This document shows positions 9,614 through 17,983 of a stretch of 64,000 nt of DNA, piece after piece; positions within the stretch are counted from its first letter, which is position 1, and each line of letters starts with the position of its first letter. Source of the stretch: an uncultured bacterium (GTDB lineage Bacteria; Verrucomicrobiota; Lentisphaeria; Victivallales; UBA1829); assembly GCA_900548385.1 (NCBI GenBank), contig URKJ01000002.1:1-64000 (forward strand), given 5' to 3'. A program made the translations under genes and the position numbers. Below the pieces are notes generated by a model that saw only the letters and a list, made by a program, of their open reading frames with translations, was not told where the DNA came from and ran no database searches.

Positions 9614-9816
9614 CCCTTGAAAAAGAAAAAAATCAGGAAATTTTATGGAAAACGGATCCGGCGCCATGAAACCGGGCTTCCACGACGGGACTACCCGGGG
9701 TTCAGGGAACGGCGCTCCGACCGCCCCGTCTTCCCACGCGTATTCTCCGCACGGCAATATTTTTACCGCTCTTCCCGGAGACCGGAATTTTTTTCTGTTT
9801 TTTTTCATTATTTTCC

Positions 9817-9844
9817 TTGAATATATCGGAAAAAAGGCTATTAT
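9817..9844 (+). promoter_or_regulatory. Probable mraZ promoter
   Basis: TTGAAT (9817-9822), 16-base spacer, TATTAT (9839-9844). The -10 hexamer runs into the first of the four ATAG repeats, so a protein on those repeats would block RNA polymerase. Confidence 0.6.
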
Positions 9845-9882
9845 AGGGACATATAGGGGTAAATAGGTGAAAATAGTATCAA
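9843..9882 (+). promoter_or_regulatory. Four 10-bp direct repeats, likely MraZ operator
   Basis: Units starting ATAGG or ATAGT at 9843, 9853, 9863 and 9873, exactly one helical turn apart, end about 14 bases before mraZ. MraZ binds G-rich direct repeats with one-turn spacing in its own promoter in other bacteria, so autoregulation is expected. The ATAGG core differs from the published TGGG core. Confidence 0.65.
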
Positions 9883-9896
9883 CTTGGAGCAGATAG

Positions 9897-10358
9897 ATGG
9901 CGGCAGGGGTGGAACCCACATTTTTTCTCGGAGAATTCGAGCACACGCTCGATTCTCAGCGGAGAGTCGCGATTCCCGCAGGATGGCGGGGATGCAGCCG
10001 CTTTGTACTCCTGCCGTCGAAAGATCACTCCATTCAAATGATGACGGTCGATACATTCCGTGAAATGGTGCTCGACAAAACCAAAAAGCTCTCGCTCGGA
10101 AACGTGGAAGACGCCCGGAATCTGGCGCGTCTCGGCTCACGCGCGCAGGAATGCGTCTGCGACAAACAAGGTCGTATTCAGCTCTCTCAGCAGCTCGCCG
10201 CCCATGCCGGTCTCAAGGATAAAGTGGCACTGGTCGGTTCCGTTTCCATGATCCTGCTCTATCCGCCGGAAGTCTGGAACGCCATGCGCGACGGAGACGG
10301 CGGCGACGCCGGTTCCTGCTATGATATTTTTGACAAACTTGACCCGGAGGGCAGATGA
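9897..10358 (+). CDS. mraZ: Transcriptional regulator MraZ
   Basis: A 153-residue AbrB-fold protein that opens the division cluster and normally represses it. It has the two SpoVT/AbrB-like halves: FLGEFEHTLDSQRRVAIPAGWR near the N terminus and ECVCDKQGRIQLSQQL around residue 85, each with the D-x-x-x-R-hydrophobic pattern of the family. Length is normal (about 150). The start ATG 9897 has GGAG about 8 bases upstream. Its stop overlaps the rsmH start (ATGA). The direct repeats upstream point to autoregulation. Confidence 0.95.
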   Translation: MAAGVEPTFFLGEFEHTLDSQRRVAIPAGWRGCSRFVLLPSKDHSIQMMTVDTFREMVLDKTKKLSLGNVEDARNLARLGSRAQECVCDKQGRIQLSQQLAAHAGLKDKVALVGSVSMILLYPPEVWNAMRDGDGGDAGSCYDIFDKLDPEGR

Positions 10359-11308
10359 TGGACTCCGCCGAATTCACCCACATCCCCGTTCTCGCAGAAC
10401 AGACGGTCTCCATCCTTTCGGAAACTCCGCGTCCGCTGAAACGCCTTATCGACTGCACCGTCGGGTGCGGCGGTCACAGCGGAATGCTGCTCGAACGGAA
10501 TCCCGAACTGGAACTTCTCGGCATCGACCGCGACGACGAAGCGCTTCTGCGGGCGGGAAACCGCCTTGCGTTCGCCGGGAAACGGGTGCATCTGAAAAAA
10601 GGCAGATTTTCCGAACTGGCGGAACTGGCGGCGGAACTCGGCTGGGACAACGTGGACGGCATTCTGATGGACATCGGTGTCTCCTCCCCGCAGATCGACG
10701 ACCCGAAACGCGGCTTCTCGTTCCGTCATGACGGACCGCTTGACATGCGGATGGACCGCAGCTCACCTCTTTCCGCATCGCGTGTCGTGAATCAATACAG
10801 CGAAGAGGCGCTGCGGACGCTCTTCCGGAACTACGGAGAACTGGATGGACGGGATGCCGCGCGTCTGGCGGAAACAATCGTGCGGGAACGGGAAAAGCAG
10901 CCGTTTGCCCGGACTTCCGAACTGGCGGCGGTCTGCGAAACGGTCCTGAACCGGCACAAACGGAAAGGACCGCCTGCGCCGACGCTCTGTTTTCAGGCGT
11001 TGCGGATCGAAGTCAACCGGGAGCTGGAGGAACTGGAACACGCGCTGAACTCGGCGGTTCCCCTGCTGAATCCGGGCGGCAGAATCGCGGTCATCAGCTT
11101 TCATTCCCTGGAAGACAGAATCGTCAAAAATTTCTTCCGCGACATGGCGGAATCGTGCAAATGCCCGCCGGGGCTTCCGGTATGCGTCTGCGGCTGGAGC
11201 GCGAAACTGAAACTCGTCACCCGGCATCCGGTGACGGCGGAAGAAGAGGAAAAGAACCGCAATCCAAGAGCGGCATGTGCAAAATTAAGAGCGGCGGAAA
11301 AACGATAA
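10355..11308 (+). CDS. rsmH: 16S rRNA (cytosine1402-N4)-methyltransferase RsmH
   Basis: It methylates C1402 in the decoding centre of 16S rRNA using S-adenosylmethionine. The 317 residues show the MraW hallmarks: HIPVL near the N terminus, DCTVGCGGHS as SAM-binding motif, GILMDIGVSSPQID, a D-M-R-M-D stretch and ISFHSLEDRIVK toward the C terminus. Length is standard. It starts within the mraZ stop (4-base overlap), the conserved dcw order. The family call is firm. Confidence 0.97.
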   Translation: MMDSAEFTHIPVLAEQTVSILSETPRPLKRLIDCTVGCGGHSGMLLERNPELELLGIDRDDEALLRAGNRLAFAGKRVHLKKGRFSELAELAAELGWDNVDGILMDIGVSSPQIDDPKRGFSFRHDGPLDMRMDRSSPLSASRVVNQYSEEALRTLFRNYGELDGRDAARLAETIVREREKQPFARTSELAAVCETVLNRHKRKGPPAPTLCFQALRIEVNRELEELEHALNSAVPLLNPGGRIAVISFHSLEDRIVKNFFRDMAESCKCPPGLPVCVCGWSAKLKLVTRHPVTAEEEEKNRNPRAACAKLRAAEKR

Positions 11309-11324
11309 ACAGAGGGCAGAACAA

Positions 11325-11747
11325 ATGAGAAACATCAAAACAATGCGATCGGCGGACGAAGAACGGCGTTATTCACAGACCGGCGGAAAAAACCGCTGGT
11401 TCTCCACCATGGTGCTGCCCGTGATCATCATGTTCGTCCTGATTTTTGCCGCATTCAATCTGCGCATCTCTTTCAATCAGAAAGCGGAACAGGCAAACCG
11501 CGACATTGCGCGCACCAAATCCCGGATTCATCAGCTGGACCGGGAAATCGCCAATCTGAAAAACCGCAGGGAGGAGCTGAGTTCGTGGCCGAAAATCCGT
11601 TCCAAAATCATCCGGTACCGTCTCGGTCTCCGCGAGGCAAATCCGAATCAGGTATTCCGTATCGAACTCCCCCGGCAATACCGGGTGGCGGACAAACAGC
11701 GGACCGCCGCAATCCCCCCCCGGCGGACCGTAAGCCTTGACCTTTAA
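11325..11747 (+). CDS. ftsL: FtsL-like cell-division protein
   Basis: A 140-residue bitopic protein: short basic cytoplasmic tail, one transmembrane segment at about residues 28-46 (VLPVIIMFVLIFAAFNL), then a coiled coil (about 50-90, IHQLDREIANLKNRREELSSW) and a short periplasmic tail. This topology, its size and its place between rsmH and ftsI identify it as FtsL. Sequence conservation in FtsL is always poor, so the call rests mainly on context. It would bridge FtsB/FtsQ to FtsI/FtsW at the septum. Confidence 0.75.
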   Translation: MRNIKTMRSADEERRYSQTGGKNRWFSTMVLPVIIMFVLIFAAFNLRISFNQKAEQANRDIARTKSRIHQLDREIANLKNRREELSSWPKIRSKIIRYRLGLREANPNQVFRIELPRQYRVADKQRTAAIPPRRTVSLDL

Positions 11748-11762
11748 CACCGGGAGGTGCGC

Positions 11763-13739
11763 ATGACGAAATTCACTGCGATGGGCAAACGGATGTTTGT
11801 CCTCTTCTGCTTGTTTCTGATGCTTGCCGCGTATCTGGCATATTCGCTCTATACGGTCCAGATCAAACGGCACGACGAACTTTACCGGAAAGCACGCATG
11901 AAGTACACCACGGTAAAACGGACCGCCGGGAACCGGGGAGAGATTTTCGACTGCGACGGCAATCTGCTGGTCGGCAACATCCCCTGCTCCGACGTCTGCG
12001 CCGATCCCTCCCTCGCCGGCGATGCCGCAAAATGCCGCGAAATCGCCGCATTCCTTGCGAAACGCCTCATGATCAATGCAAATGACGTCTATGAAAAACT
12101 CATGGACAAGGAAATCGTCAGCAGACAGAAGGACGGCACGGTAAAAGTCCGTGCCCGGAAATTCGTCATCATCAAACCGCGCGTCGATTACGAGATTGCG
12201 GAACGCCTCAAACTGGAATCGCAGAAGCTCGGTTACAAAACCGTCTTTTTCCGCGAAACGACCAAACGCAACTATCCGAAAAATCAGCTGCTTGCCAATA
12301 TTCTCGGATTTACCAATATCGACCGCGACCGCATCGTTGCCGTGATCGGACTCGAAAAATTCTTCGATAAAAACATGAAATCCGTTCAGGGGGAATCCCG
12401 CTTCGAACGTTCCCGCGACGGACTGCCGCTCGCTTACGGCAATTCGCAGACCCAAAAAGACCAGGACGGATTCAATGTTTATCTGACGATCCGGGAACCG
12501 ATACAGGCCATTCTGGAAGAGGAACTGGATAAACTCATGCTCCGCTGCCGTCCGCGTGCGGCATACGCCGTAATGGTCGACCCGTGGACCGGCGACATCA
12601 TCGCCGTCGCCCAGCGCCCGACGTTCAACCCGAACGACCGCAACAGCATAACTCCCGAAGCATGGCGGAACCGCATTGCGGAAGATACATTCGAGCCCGG
12701 TTCCGTTATGAAGCCGTTCATCGTCGCCGGAGCCATTGATCAGGGAATCGTCACACCGGACACCCGTTTCGACTGCGAAAACGGCCTCTGGTTCTACGGG
12801 GGAAAAAGCCTCAAAGATTCGCATCCGATGGGAAATCTGACGGTTTCCGAAATCATTCAGCATTCCAGCAACATCGGAACGGCAAAAATCGCTCTGCTGA
12901 TGGGAAACAAAAAAGTGGACGAGACGATCCGATCGTTCGGATTCGGTCAGCGTACCGGAATCCCGCTGAAACCGGAAACGCGGGGACAGGTCCGTCCGCT
13001 CTCAAAATGGAAAAAGATCACCATAAGCCGTGTCAGCATCGGTCAGGGAATCGAAGTCACTCCGTTCCAGCTCGCACGCGGATACAGTATGCTTGCAAAC
13101 GGCGGCTATCCGGTAAAACTGAGACTGGTGGACCGTCTGGAAAATCCGGTTACCGGGATCGTCAACAAACTGCCTCAGGAAAAAACGCACTCGCTGTTCA
13201 AATCCCCGCAGACCCATCAGGAGCTTCTGAAAATGCTCATCAGTGTAACGGAACCTGGCGGAACGGCACGCTTCGCCGCTGTTCCGGGTTACCACACGGC
13301 GGGAAAAACCGGAACCGCCCAGAAATTCGTCGGCAAAGCGTATTCCAAAAAGGAATATATCGCGAACTTTGCGGGATTTGTTCCGGCACATAATCCCCGT
13401 TTCGTTCTCGTCGTCTGCGCCGATACGCCGCAGGGCGGCTACTATGGCGGAAAAGTCGCCGGACCGACCTTCCGCGACATTGCCGAACGGACTCTGAAAT
13501 ATATGAACGTCAAACCGGATTACGATGCGGAAGCGCGGGAAAAAGAACTGAAAGCCGCAGCAAAAGAACGCTGGCTCCGCAAACAGCAGGAGCAGAAACA
13601 GCAGAAAGCCCGGAATACCGCACCGGAGCGGACAGTCGCGCCGGTTCAGCGTCCGGTCCCGGCGAAACAGGCCCGTCCGGACCGCCAGCGGAAGTACCGC
13701 TACATCACGTTTACCCAGAAAACTGACCGGAAACGCTGA
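11763..13739 (+). CDS. ftsI: Penicillin-binding protein, FtsI/PBP2 type
   Basis: Class B transpeptidase that crosslinks septal peptidoglycan. In the 658-residue product a transmembrane anchor lies at about 10-32, a dimerisation domain at about 50-230 (GNRGEIFDCDGNLL), then the transpeptidase domain with S314-V-M-K317, S368-S-N370 and AGKTGTAQ near 505-512. The C terminus carries an unusual basic Lys/Gln/Arg/Pro-rich tail of about 80 residues. I chose ATG 11763 because the alternative GTG at 11757 lies within the GGGAGG ribosome site. It follows the ftsL-like gene by 15 bases; mur genes do not follow. The desulfurase begins one base after its stop. Confidence 0.92.
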   Translation: MTKFTAMGKRMFVLFCLFLMLAAYLAYSLYTVQIKRHDELYRKARMKYTTVKRTAGNRGEIFDCDGNLLVGNIPCSDVCADPSLAGDAAKCREIAAFLAKRLMINANDVYEKLMDKEIVSRQKDGTVKVRARKFVIIKPRVDYEIAERLKLESQKLGYKTVFFRETTKRNYPKNQLLANILGFTNIDRDRIVAVIGLEKFFDKNMKSVQGESRFERSRDGLPLAYGNSQTQKDQDGFNVYLTIREPIQAILEEELDKLMLRCRPRAAYAVMVDPWTGDIIAVAQRPTFNPNDRNSITPEAWRNRIAEDTFEPGSVMKPFIVAGAIDQGIVTPDTRFDCENGLWFYGGKSLKDSHPMGNLTVSEIIQHSSNIGTAKIALLMGNKKVDETIRSFGFGQRTGIPLKPETRGQVRPLSKWKKITISRVSIGQGIEVTPFQLARGYSMLANGGYPVKLRLVDRLENPVTGIVNKLPQEKTHSLFKSPQTHQELLKMLISVTEPGGTARFAAVPGYHTAGKTGTAQKFVGKAYSKKEYIANFAGFVPAHNPRFVLVVCADTPQGGYYGGKVAGPTFRDIAERTLKYMNVKPDYDAEAREKELKAAAKERWLRKQQEQKQQKARNTAPERTVAPVQRPVPAKQARPDRQRKYRYITFTQKTDRKR

Positions 13740-13740
13740 A

Positions 13741-14874
13741 ATGTCCGGCTCTATTTACTTTGACAACGCCGCCTCGTGCCGTCCGTTCGACTGGGCACTG
13801 GAACACTTCGCCGTCGTCGCACGGGAATCATTCGGCAATCAGGAAGCAGCCGGAGCTCTCGGACTCCGTGCGGCAAAAACGGTAAAAGAGGCGTCCGCCC
13901 GTCTTGCCGCGGTCCTCGCCCCCGGTTCCGGCGTACTGTGGTGCAACAGCGGAACCGAAGCGCTCGCCGCCGCAGTCCGCACCCACTGCATGTCCCATCC
14001 CGGCACGGAAATCGTTACGACCAAAGCGGAACATCCGGCACTCAAACAGGCGCTCCGGTACTTTGCCGCCCATCATGATCTGACAATCCGTTACGCGGAA
14101 ATCGGACGGGACGGCATGATCCGCATGAACACTCTGTCTTCTCTGCTGAATCCGCGCACATCGCTGCTTGCCGTACATCACGTCAATGCGGAAACGGGAG
14201 CAATTCAGGATTTGCAGAGCCTGCGCGGGGAACTCGACCGTCTCGCGCCCAAAGCACGTTTTCTTGCGGACACGACACAGTCGGTCTGCAAAATCGCGGT
14301 TCCGTGGCAGGAAGCGCGGCTCGACTTCATCACGCTTTCCGGCTGCAAAACCGGTGCTCCGTGCGGAGCGGCCCTGCTGTGGCGCGACACACCGGACCGG
14401 CAAATATCCAAAGGACTTCACGCGCTGCGCGGACAGCATCACGGGGTCGGACGCTGTATCCCGGCAGCCGCGGCAACCATTGCCGAAGTCGCGGAACGCC
14501 TGATCCCCGGACAGAATGAACGGGCGGAACACGCCGCCTCCATCCGGAACGCGGTCCGCTCCTCCATCCCGGTCTCATACAATGTGATCGACACGATCCC
14601 GGACGCTCACGCATCGCCTTACATTCTGCACCTGATCTTCCCGGATCATCAGGGAGCCGTTCTGGTTCGGATTCTGGAAAGCGAGGGCATTTCCGCGGCA
14701 GCCGGTTCCGCCTGCATGGCGGAAACCCCGACGCCATCCGAAACACTGACCGCAATGGGATACGGAAAAGCACTCGCATTCGGAGCGCTCCGCCTCTCGT
14801 TCTGGGACGATACCCGCGCGGAAGATGCGGAACATTTCAAAAAGGTTTTCAATCAGGTATTGAAAAATTACTAA
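13741..14874 (+). CDS. Cysteine desulfurase (IscS/NifS-like aminotransferase class V)
   Basis: A PLP enzyme that converts cysteine to alanine and delivers persulfide sulfur for Fe-S assembly. In the 377 residues, the PLP-stacking H98 is in KAEHPA, the internal-aldimine lysine is K203 in LSGCKTGAPCG, and the persulfide cysteine is C325 in AAAGSACMAE. The family normally has S-x-H-K; here the residue before lysine is Cys, and NAAT near the N terminus reads NAASC. It is tightly packed behind ftsI and 49 bases before a NifU-type scaffold, which supports a sulfur-donor role. The class is clear; whether it is the general desulfurase is not. Confidence 0.88.
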   Translation: MSGSIYFDNAASCRPFDWALEHFAVVARESFGNQEAAGALGLRAAKTVKEASARLAAVLAPGSGVLWCNSGTEALAAAVRTHCMSHPGTEIVTTKAEHPALKQALRYFAAHHDLTIRYAEIGRDGMIRMNTLSSLLNPRTSLLAVHHVNAETGAIQDLQSLRGELDRLAPKARFLADTTQSVCKIAVPWQEARLDFITLSGCKTGAPCGAALLWRDTPDRQISKGLHALRGQHHGVGRCIPAAAATIAEVAERLIPGQNERAEHAASIRNAVRSSIPVSYNVIDTIPDAHASPYILHLIFPDHQGAVLVRILESEGISAAAGSACMAETPTPSETLTAMGYGKALAFGALRLSFWDDTRAEDAEHFKKVFNQVLKNY

Positions 14875-14923
14875 AAGCGGTTATAGTGCTGAACGAACCA
14901 TTTAACGAAAGGAACGATTCATC

Positions 14924-15142
14924 ATGGAAGAAAAAATCAGAGCAAGACTCGAAGAGCTCCGCAGCTATCTTCAGGCCGACGGCGGCGATCTTGAAATCGT
15001 CGCGATAGAGGGAAAGACCGTCAAACTGGCACTCAAAGGCGCATGCGGCGGATGCCCCCACGCGACCATGACCATCAAAGACGGTATCGAGCGCGTCCTC
15101 CGCGACGAAATCGACCCTGAAATCACCGTGGAACGCGTCTGA
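14924..15142 (+). CDS. NifU C-terminal-type Fe-S scaffold protein
   Basis: A 72-residue stand-alone NifU C-terminal (Nfu) domain that holds and transfers a [4Fe-4S] cluster. The cluster motif C-G-G-C lies in LKGACGGCPHATMT, preceded by the typical QADGGDLEIV stretch and followed by I-x-x-x-L. It is 49 bases after the cysteine desulfurase, so the pair forms a minimal assembly module. A terminator follows. No IscU, IscA or SufBCD is in the window. Confidence 0.93.
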   Translation: MEEKIRARLEELRSYLQADGGDLEIVAIEGKTVKLALKGACGGCPHATMTIKDGIERVLRDEIDPEITVERV

Positions 15143-15157
15143 CGCACAGCTCTGCGG

Positions 15158-15196
15158 AAACGCGCGGCCGGACTCTTTTCCGTTCGCGCGTTTTTT
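15158..15196 (+). terminator. Intrinsic terminator after the NifU-type gene
   Basis: AAACGCGCG (15158-15166) pairs with CGCGCGTTT (15185-15193), with an inner CGGA/TCCG helix and a T6 run (15191-15196). It lies between the dcw/Fe-S transcript and rnhA, ending 15 bases before the rnhA start, so it may terminate or attenuate. Confidence 0.75.
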
Positions 15197-15211
15197 CTGT
15201 ACGGAACCAGC

Positions 15212-15676
15212 ATGAAACAAGTGGAAGTCTATACCGACGGAGCCTGCCGGGGCAATCCCGGACGCGGCGGCTACGGCGTCGTTCTCAAATACCGCGATTT
15301 CCGCAAGGAAATGTCGGGCGGATTCCGCCGCACCACGAACAACCGCATGGAAGTGTTCGCCGTCATCGCCGCGCTCGAAGCTCTCAAAGAACCGTGCATT
15401 CTCACGATCTATTCCGATTCCCGTTACCTGATCGACACCATGGAAAAAGGCTGGCTCGACCGTTGGCGCAAAAACGGTTGGAAGAACAAAACCGGAGATC
15501 CGGTTAAAAATATTGATCTCTGGCGCAGGCTATTCGTCGCAAAAATACGTCACAGATGCAAATTCATCTGGGTCAGGGGACACGCTTCCAATCCGGAAAA
15601 CAACCGCTGCGACGAACTGGCCACCACCGCAGCCGACGGCGGAAACCTGATGGAAGATGAAGGATTCGGAGAATAA
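15212..15676 (+). CDS. rnhA: Ribonuclease HI
   Basis: It cleaves RNA in RNA-DNA hybrids in the cytoplasm. The 154-residue product has the complete catalytic set D9, E47, D69 and D134, with the active-site loop histidine H124 (VRGHASNPEN). The basic-protrusion segment WLDRWRKNGWKNK typical of E. coli-type RNase HI is present. Length matches (about 155). An intrinsic terminator sits just upstream, so expression may depend on readthrough or a local promoter that I cannot see clearly. Confidence 0.96.
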   Translation: MKQVEVYTDGACRGNPGRGGYGVVLKYRDFRKEMSGGFRRTTNNRMEVFAVIAALEALKEPCILTIYSDSRYLIDTMEKGWLDRWRKNGWKNKTGDPVKNIDLWRRLFVAKIRHRCKFIWVRGHASNPENNRCDELATTAADGGNLMEDEGFGE

Positions 15677-15706
15677 CCGGTTTCCGGAAAAAAAACCGTT
15701 CCGCAC

Positions 15707-15734
15707 TTGAAATCCCGTTTTTTCCGGCTATGGT
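15707..15734 (+). promoter_or_regulatory. Candidate promoter of the GH78 gene
   Basis: TTGAAA (15707-15712), 16-base spacer, TATGGT (15729-15734), about 40 bases before the GH78 start. Consensus match only. Confidence 0.4.
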
Positions 15735-15774
15735 TTCCCATACACGGCAATACATAAAAAAAGGAATTCTTCAC

Positions 15775-17970
15775 ATGACACGCAACTGGAACGGTTACTG
15801 GATCAATACCGGAAAACAGATGGGCGCCCCCTCGACAGAGGTCGGCAGCGCCCCTTATCTGCGCAAAACATTTGACTGCGCCGCCGCGCCGCGACAGGCG
15901 AAAATCTACCTCTGCGGACTCGGCTGGCATGAACTGTACGTCAACGGACGGAAAGCGGATGACCGCGTTCTCGCTCCCGTGGTGACGCAGTACGACAAAC
16001 GCGATTCCTATATTGAATATGATGTGACCGGGCTCCTGAAACCGGGGAAAAACGCCGTGGCGGTCCTGCTCGGCAACGGCTGGTACAACTGCCACACTCC
16101 GGAAGTCTGGAGTTTCGACAAAGCACCATGGCGCGACTGGCCCAAGCTCCTCTGCGACATCATTGCGGACGGCCGGCTGCTGGCAAAGTCGGATACCACA
16201 TGGGTCACACACGACAGTCCCGTCACGTTCGATGCGCTCCGCAACGGGGAACATTACGACGCCCGTCTTGAAATCCCCGGTTTCGCCGATCCGGATTTTG
16301 ACGACTCCGCATGGACTCACGCCGTTCAATGTAATCCGCCGGGCGGCATAATCGTCAAAGAGGACCTGGAACCCTGTAAAATCATGCAGGAATACGCGCC
16401 TGTCAAAGAGACTTTCCTCACACCGCAGCAGACCGTTTACGATTTCGGCACCAATCTCACCGGATGGTGTGAAATCGAAGCGGAAGGGGAAGCCGGAGCG
16501 GAACTCGTCCTCGAATACGCCGAACAGGTCCGCGAAAACGGCAATATCGAAACGGGCGAGATCGGAATGTTCATCAAAAAAGACGGGTTCCAGTGCGACC
16601 GCTACCGTCTCAAGGGAAAAGGTGTCGAACGTTTTCATCCGCATTTCACCTATCACGGGTTCCGTTACATGCGCATTACAAGCTGGAACGAAAACACGCG
16701 GATCAAATCGGTCAAGGCGCAGTTCATCCACAACTCATTCCGCCGGACAGGAGAATTCGAGTCTTCGGACGCAACGCTGAACCGTCTTCAGCAGCTCACC
16801 CGGCAGAGCTATCTTTCCAACTTCACCGGAATCCCGACCGACTGTCCGCACCGCGAAAAAAACGGCTGGACCGGCGATGCGCAGCTCGCCTGCGAAACCG
16901 GATTATGGAACTGCGACGGCAAAAATGCCTATATCCATTTTCTCCGTCTTCTTGCCGACACCCAGCGTCCAAGCGGACAGCTTCCCGGCATAGCCCCCTC
17001 CGGCGGCTGGGGATACAACTGGGGCAGCGGCCCCGCATGGGACAGCATGTTGTTTGAAGGCGTCTGGCAGATCTATCTTTTCTACGGAGATTCCGAACCC
17101 GCGCGCGAACATTACGACGCCATGGCCCGCTATATTGAATACTGCCGCGGTATGTCGGAAAACAATCTGGTGCGGTTCGGTCTCGGCGACTGGTGCCACT
17201 GGGACCGCAGGCACATGGCTCCCGTGGAAGTGACCTCCACCGGCTACTATTATCATGATACGGTCCGGCTCGCCAAATTCGCCGGACTCTTCGGAAAGCA
17301 GGATGACGCGAACTATTACAACGGGCTCGCAGCCGCAATCCGGAAAAGTTTCAATGAAAAATATTACAACGGCGACGGCACTTATGCCAACGGATGCATG
17401 ACCGCCATCGCGGTCGCCCTCTACTTCGGCCTGGCGGAAACAAACCGCGAACTCTCCGCGGAAAAACTCGCCGGGCTCGTCCGGGAACGGAACCACAAAA
17501 TCGACTTCGGCATCCTCGGAGCAAAATACGTTCCGCGCGTTCTCTCCGAATACGGTTATGCCGAAGACGCGTTCAAACTCATCACCCAGCCGGAATTTCC
17601 GGGATGGGGAAACTGGGTCAAACGAGGCGCAACCACTCTCTGGGAACAGTGGAACGGGTGTTCATCGCAGAACCACATCATGTTCGGCGATATTTCCGCC
17701 TGGATGTTCCAGTATCCCGGCGGCGCGGCTCCGTGCTTTGAAACACCGGGATTCCGCGGTTTCCGTCTGAAACCGTGTTTCATCCCGCAGCTCGACCATG
17801 TCACGATGTCACACGAAACGCCGCACGGGAAACTCTCCGTGTCCTGGCGCCGCACCGGAGACGGCATTCAGTGCGAAATCCGGATACCGGACGGCTGCTC
17901 CGCCACGCTCGAACTGCCCGGTCAGCCGATCCAGACTGTCACGGGAACGGGCAAATACACGGTCCGCTGA
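15775..17970 (+). CDS. Alpha-L-rhamnosidase, GH78
   Basis: It hydrolyses terminal alpha-L-rhamnose from glycosides and pectic oligosaccharides. The 731-residue product has two N-terminal beta-sandwich domains (about 1-320), then the (alpha/alpha)6 barrel. The GH78 signature TDCPHREKNGWTGDAQ is at 355-370, with catalytic acid candidate E361, followed by the C-terminal beta domain (FETPGFRGFRLKP). No signal peptide is present, so it acts inside the cell on imported oligosaccharides. ATG 15775 with AAGGAA upstream is preferred to the ATG at 15730. It is convergent with an AraC gene 14 bases away, and close to a glycyl-radical operon that might use rhamnose-derived products. Confidence 0.93.
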   Translation: MTRNWNGYWINTGKQMGAPSTEVGSAPYLRKTFDCAAAPRQAKIYLCGLGWHELYVNGRKADDRVLAPVVTQYDKRDSYIEYDVTGLLKPGKNAVAVLLGNGWYNCHTPEVWSFDKAPWRDWPKLLCDIIADGRLLAKSDTTWVTHDSPVTFDALRNGEHYDARLEIPGFADPDFDDSAWTHAVQCNPPGGIIVKEDLEPCKIMQEYAPVKETFLTPQQTVYDFGTNLTGWCEIEAEGEAGAELVLEYAEQVRENGNIETGEIGMFIKKDGFQCDRYRLKGKGVERFHPHFTYHGFRYMRITSWNENTRIKSVKAQFIHNSFRRTGEFESSDATLNRLQQLTRQSYLSNFTGIPTDCPHREKNGWTGDAQLACETGLWNCDGKNAYIHFLRLLADTQRPSGQLPGIAPSGGWGYNWGSGPAWDSMLFEGVWQIYLFYGDSEPAREHYDAMARYIEYCRGMSENNLVRFGLGDWCHWDRRHMAPVEVTSTGYYYHDTVRLAKFAGLFGKQDDANYYNGLAAAIRKSFNEKYYNGDGTYANGCMTAIAVALYFGLAETNRELSAEKLAGLVRERNHKIDFGILGAKYVPRVLSEYGYAEDAFKLITQPEFPGWGNWVKRGATTLWEQWNGCSSQNHIMFGDISAWMFQYPGGAAPCFETPGFRGFRLKPCFIPQLDHVTMSHETPHGKLSVSWRRTGDGIQCEIRIPDGCSATLELPGQPIQTVTGTGKYTVR

Positions 17971-17983
17971 AACGGACTGCGGT

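Larger units (their letters stand above)
9541..9896. other. Divergent intergenic region, cassette A regulator / mraZ
   Basis: 356 bases with no gene. It holds the minus-strand promoter and palindrome (9566-9613) and the plus-strand mraZ promoter with ATAG repeats (9817-9878), both described separately. Between them (about 9614-9816) I see T- and A-rich sequence with no RNA gene or convincing frame. Confidence 0.6.

Noticed and set aside
11757..11759. GTG as start of ftsI
   Set aside because: It overlaps the GGGAGG ribosome site that serves ATG 11763.
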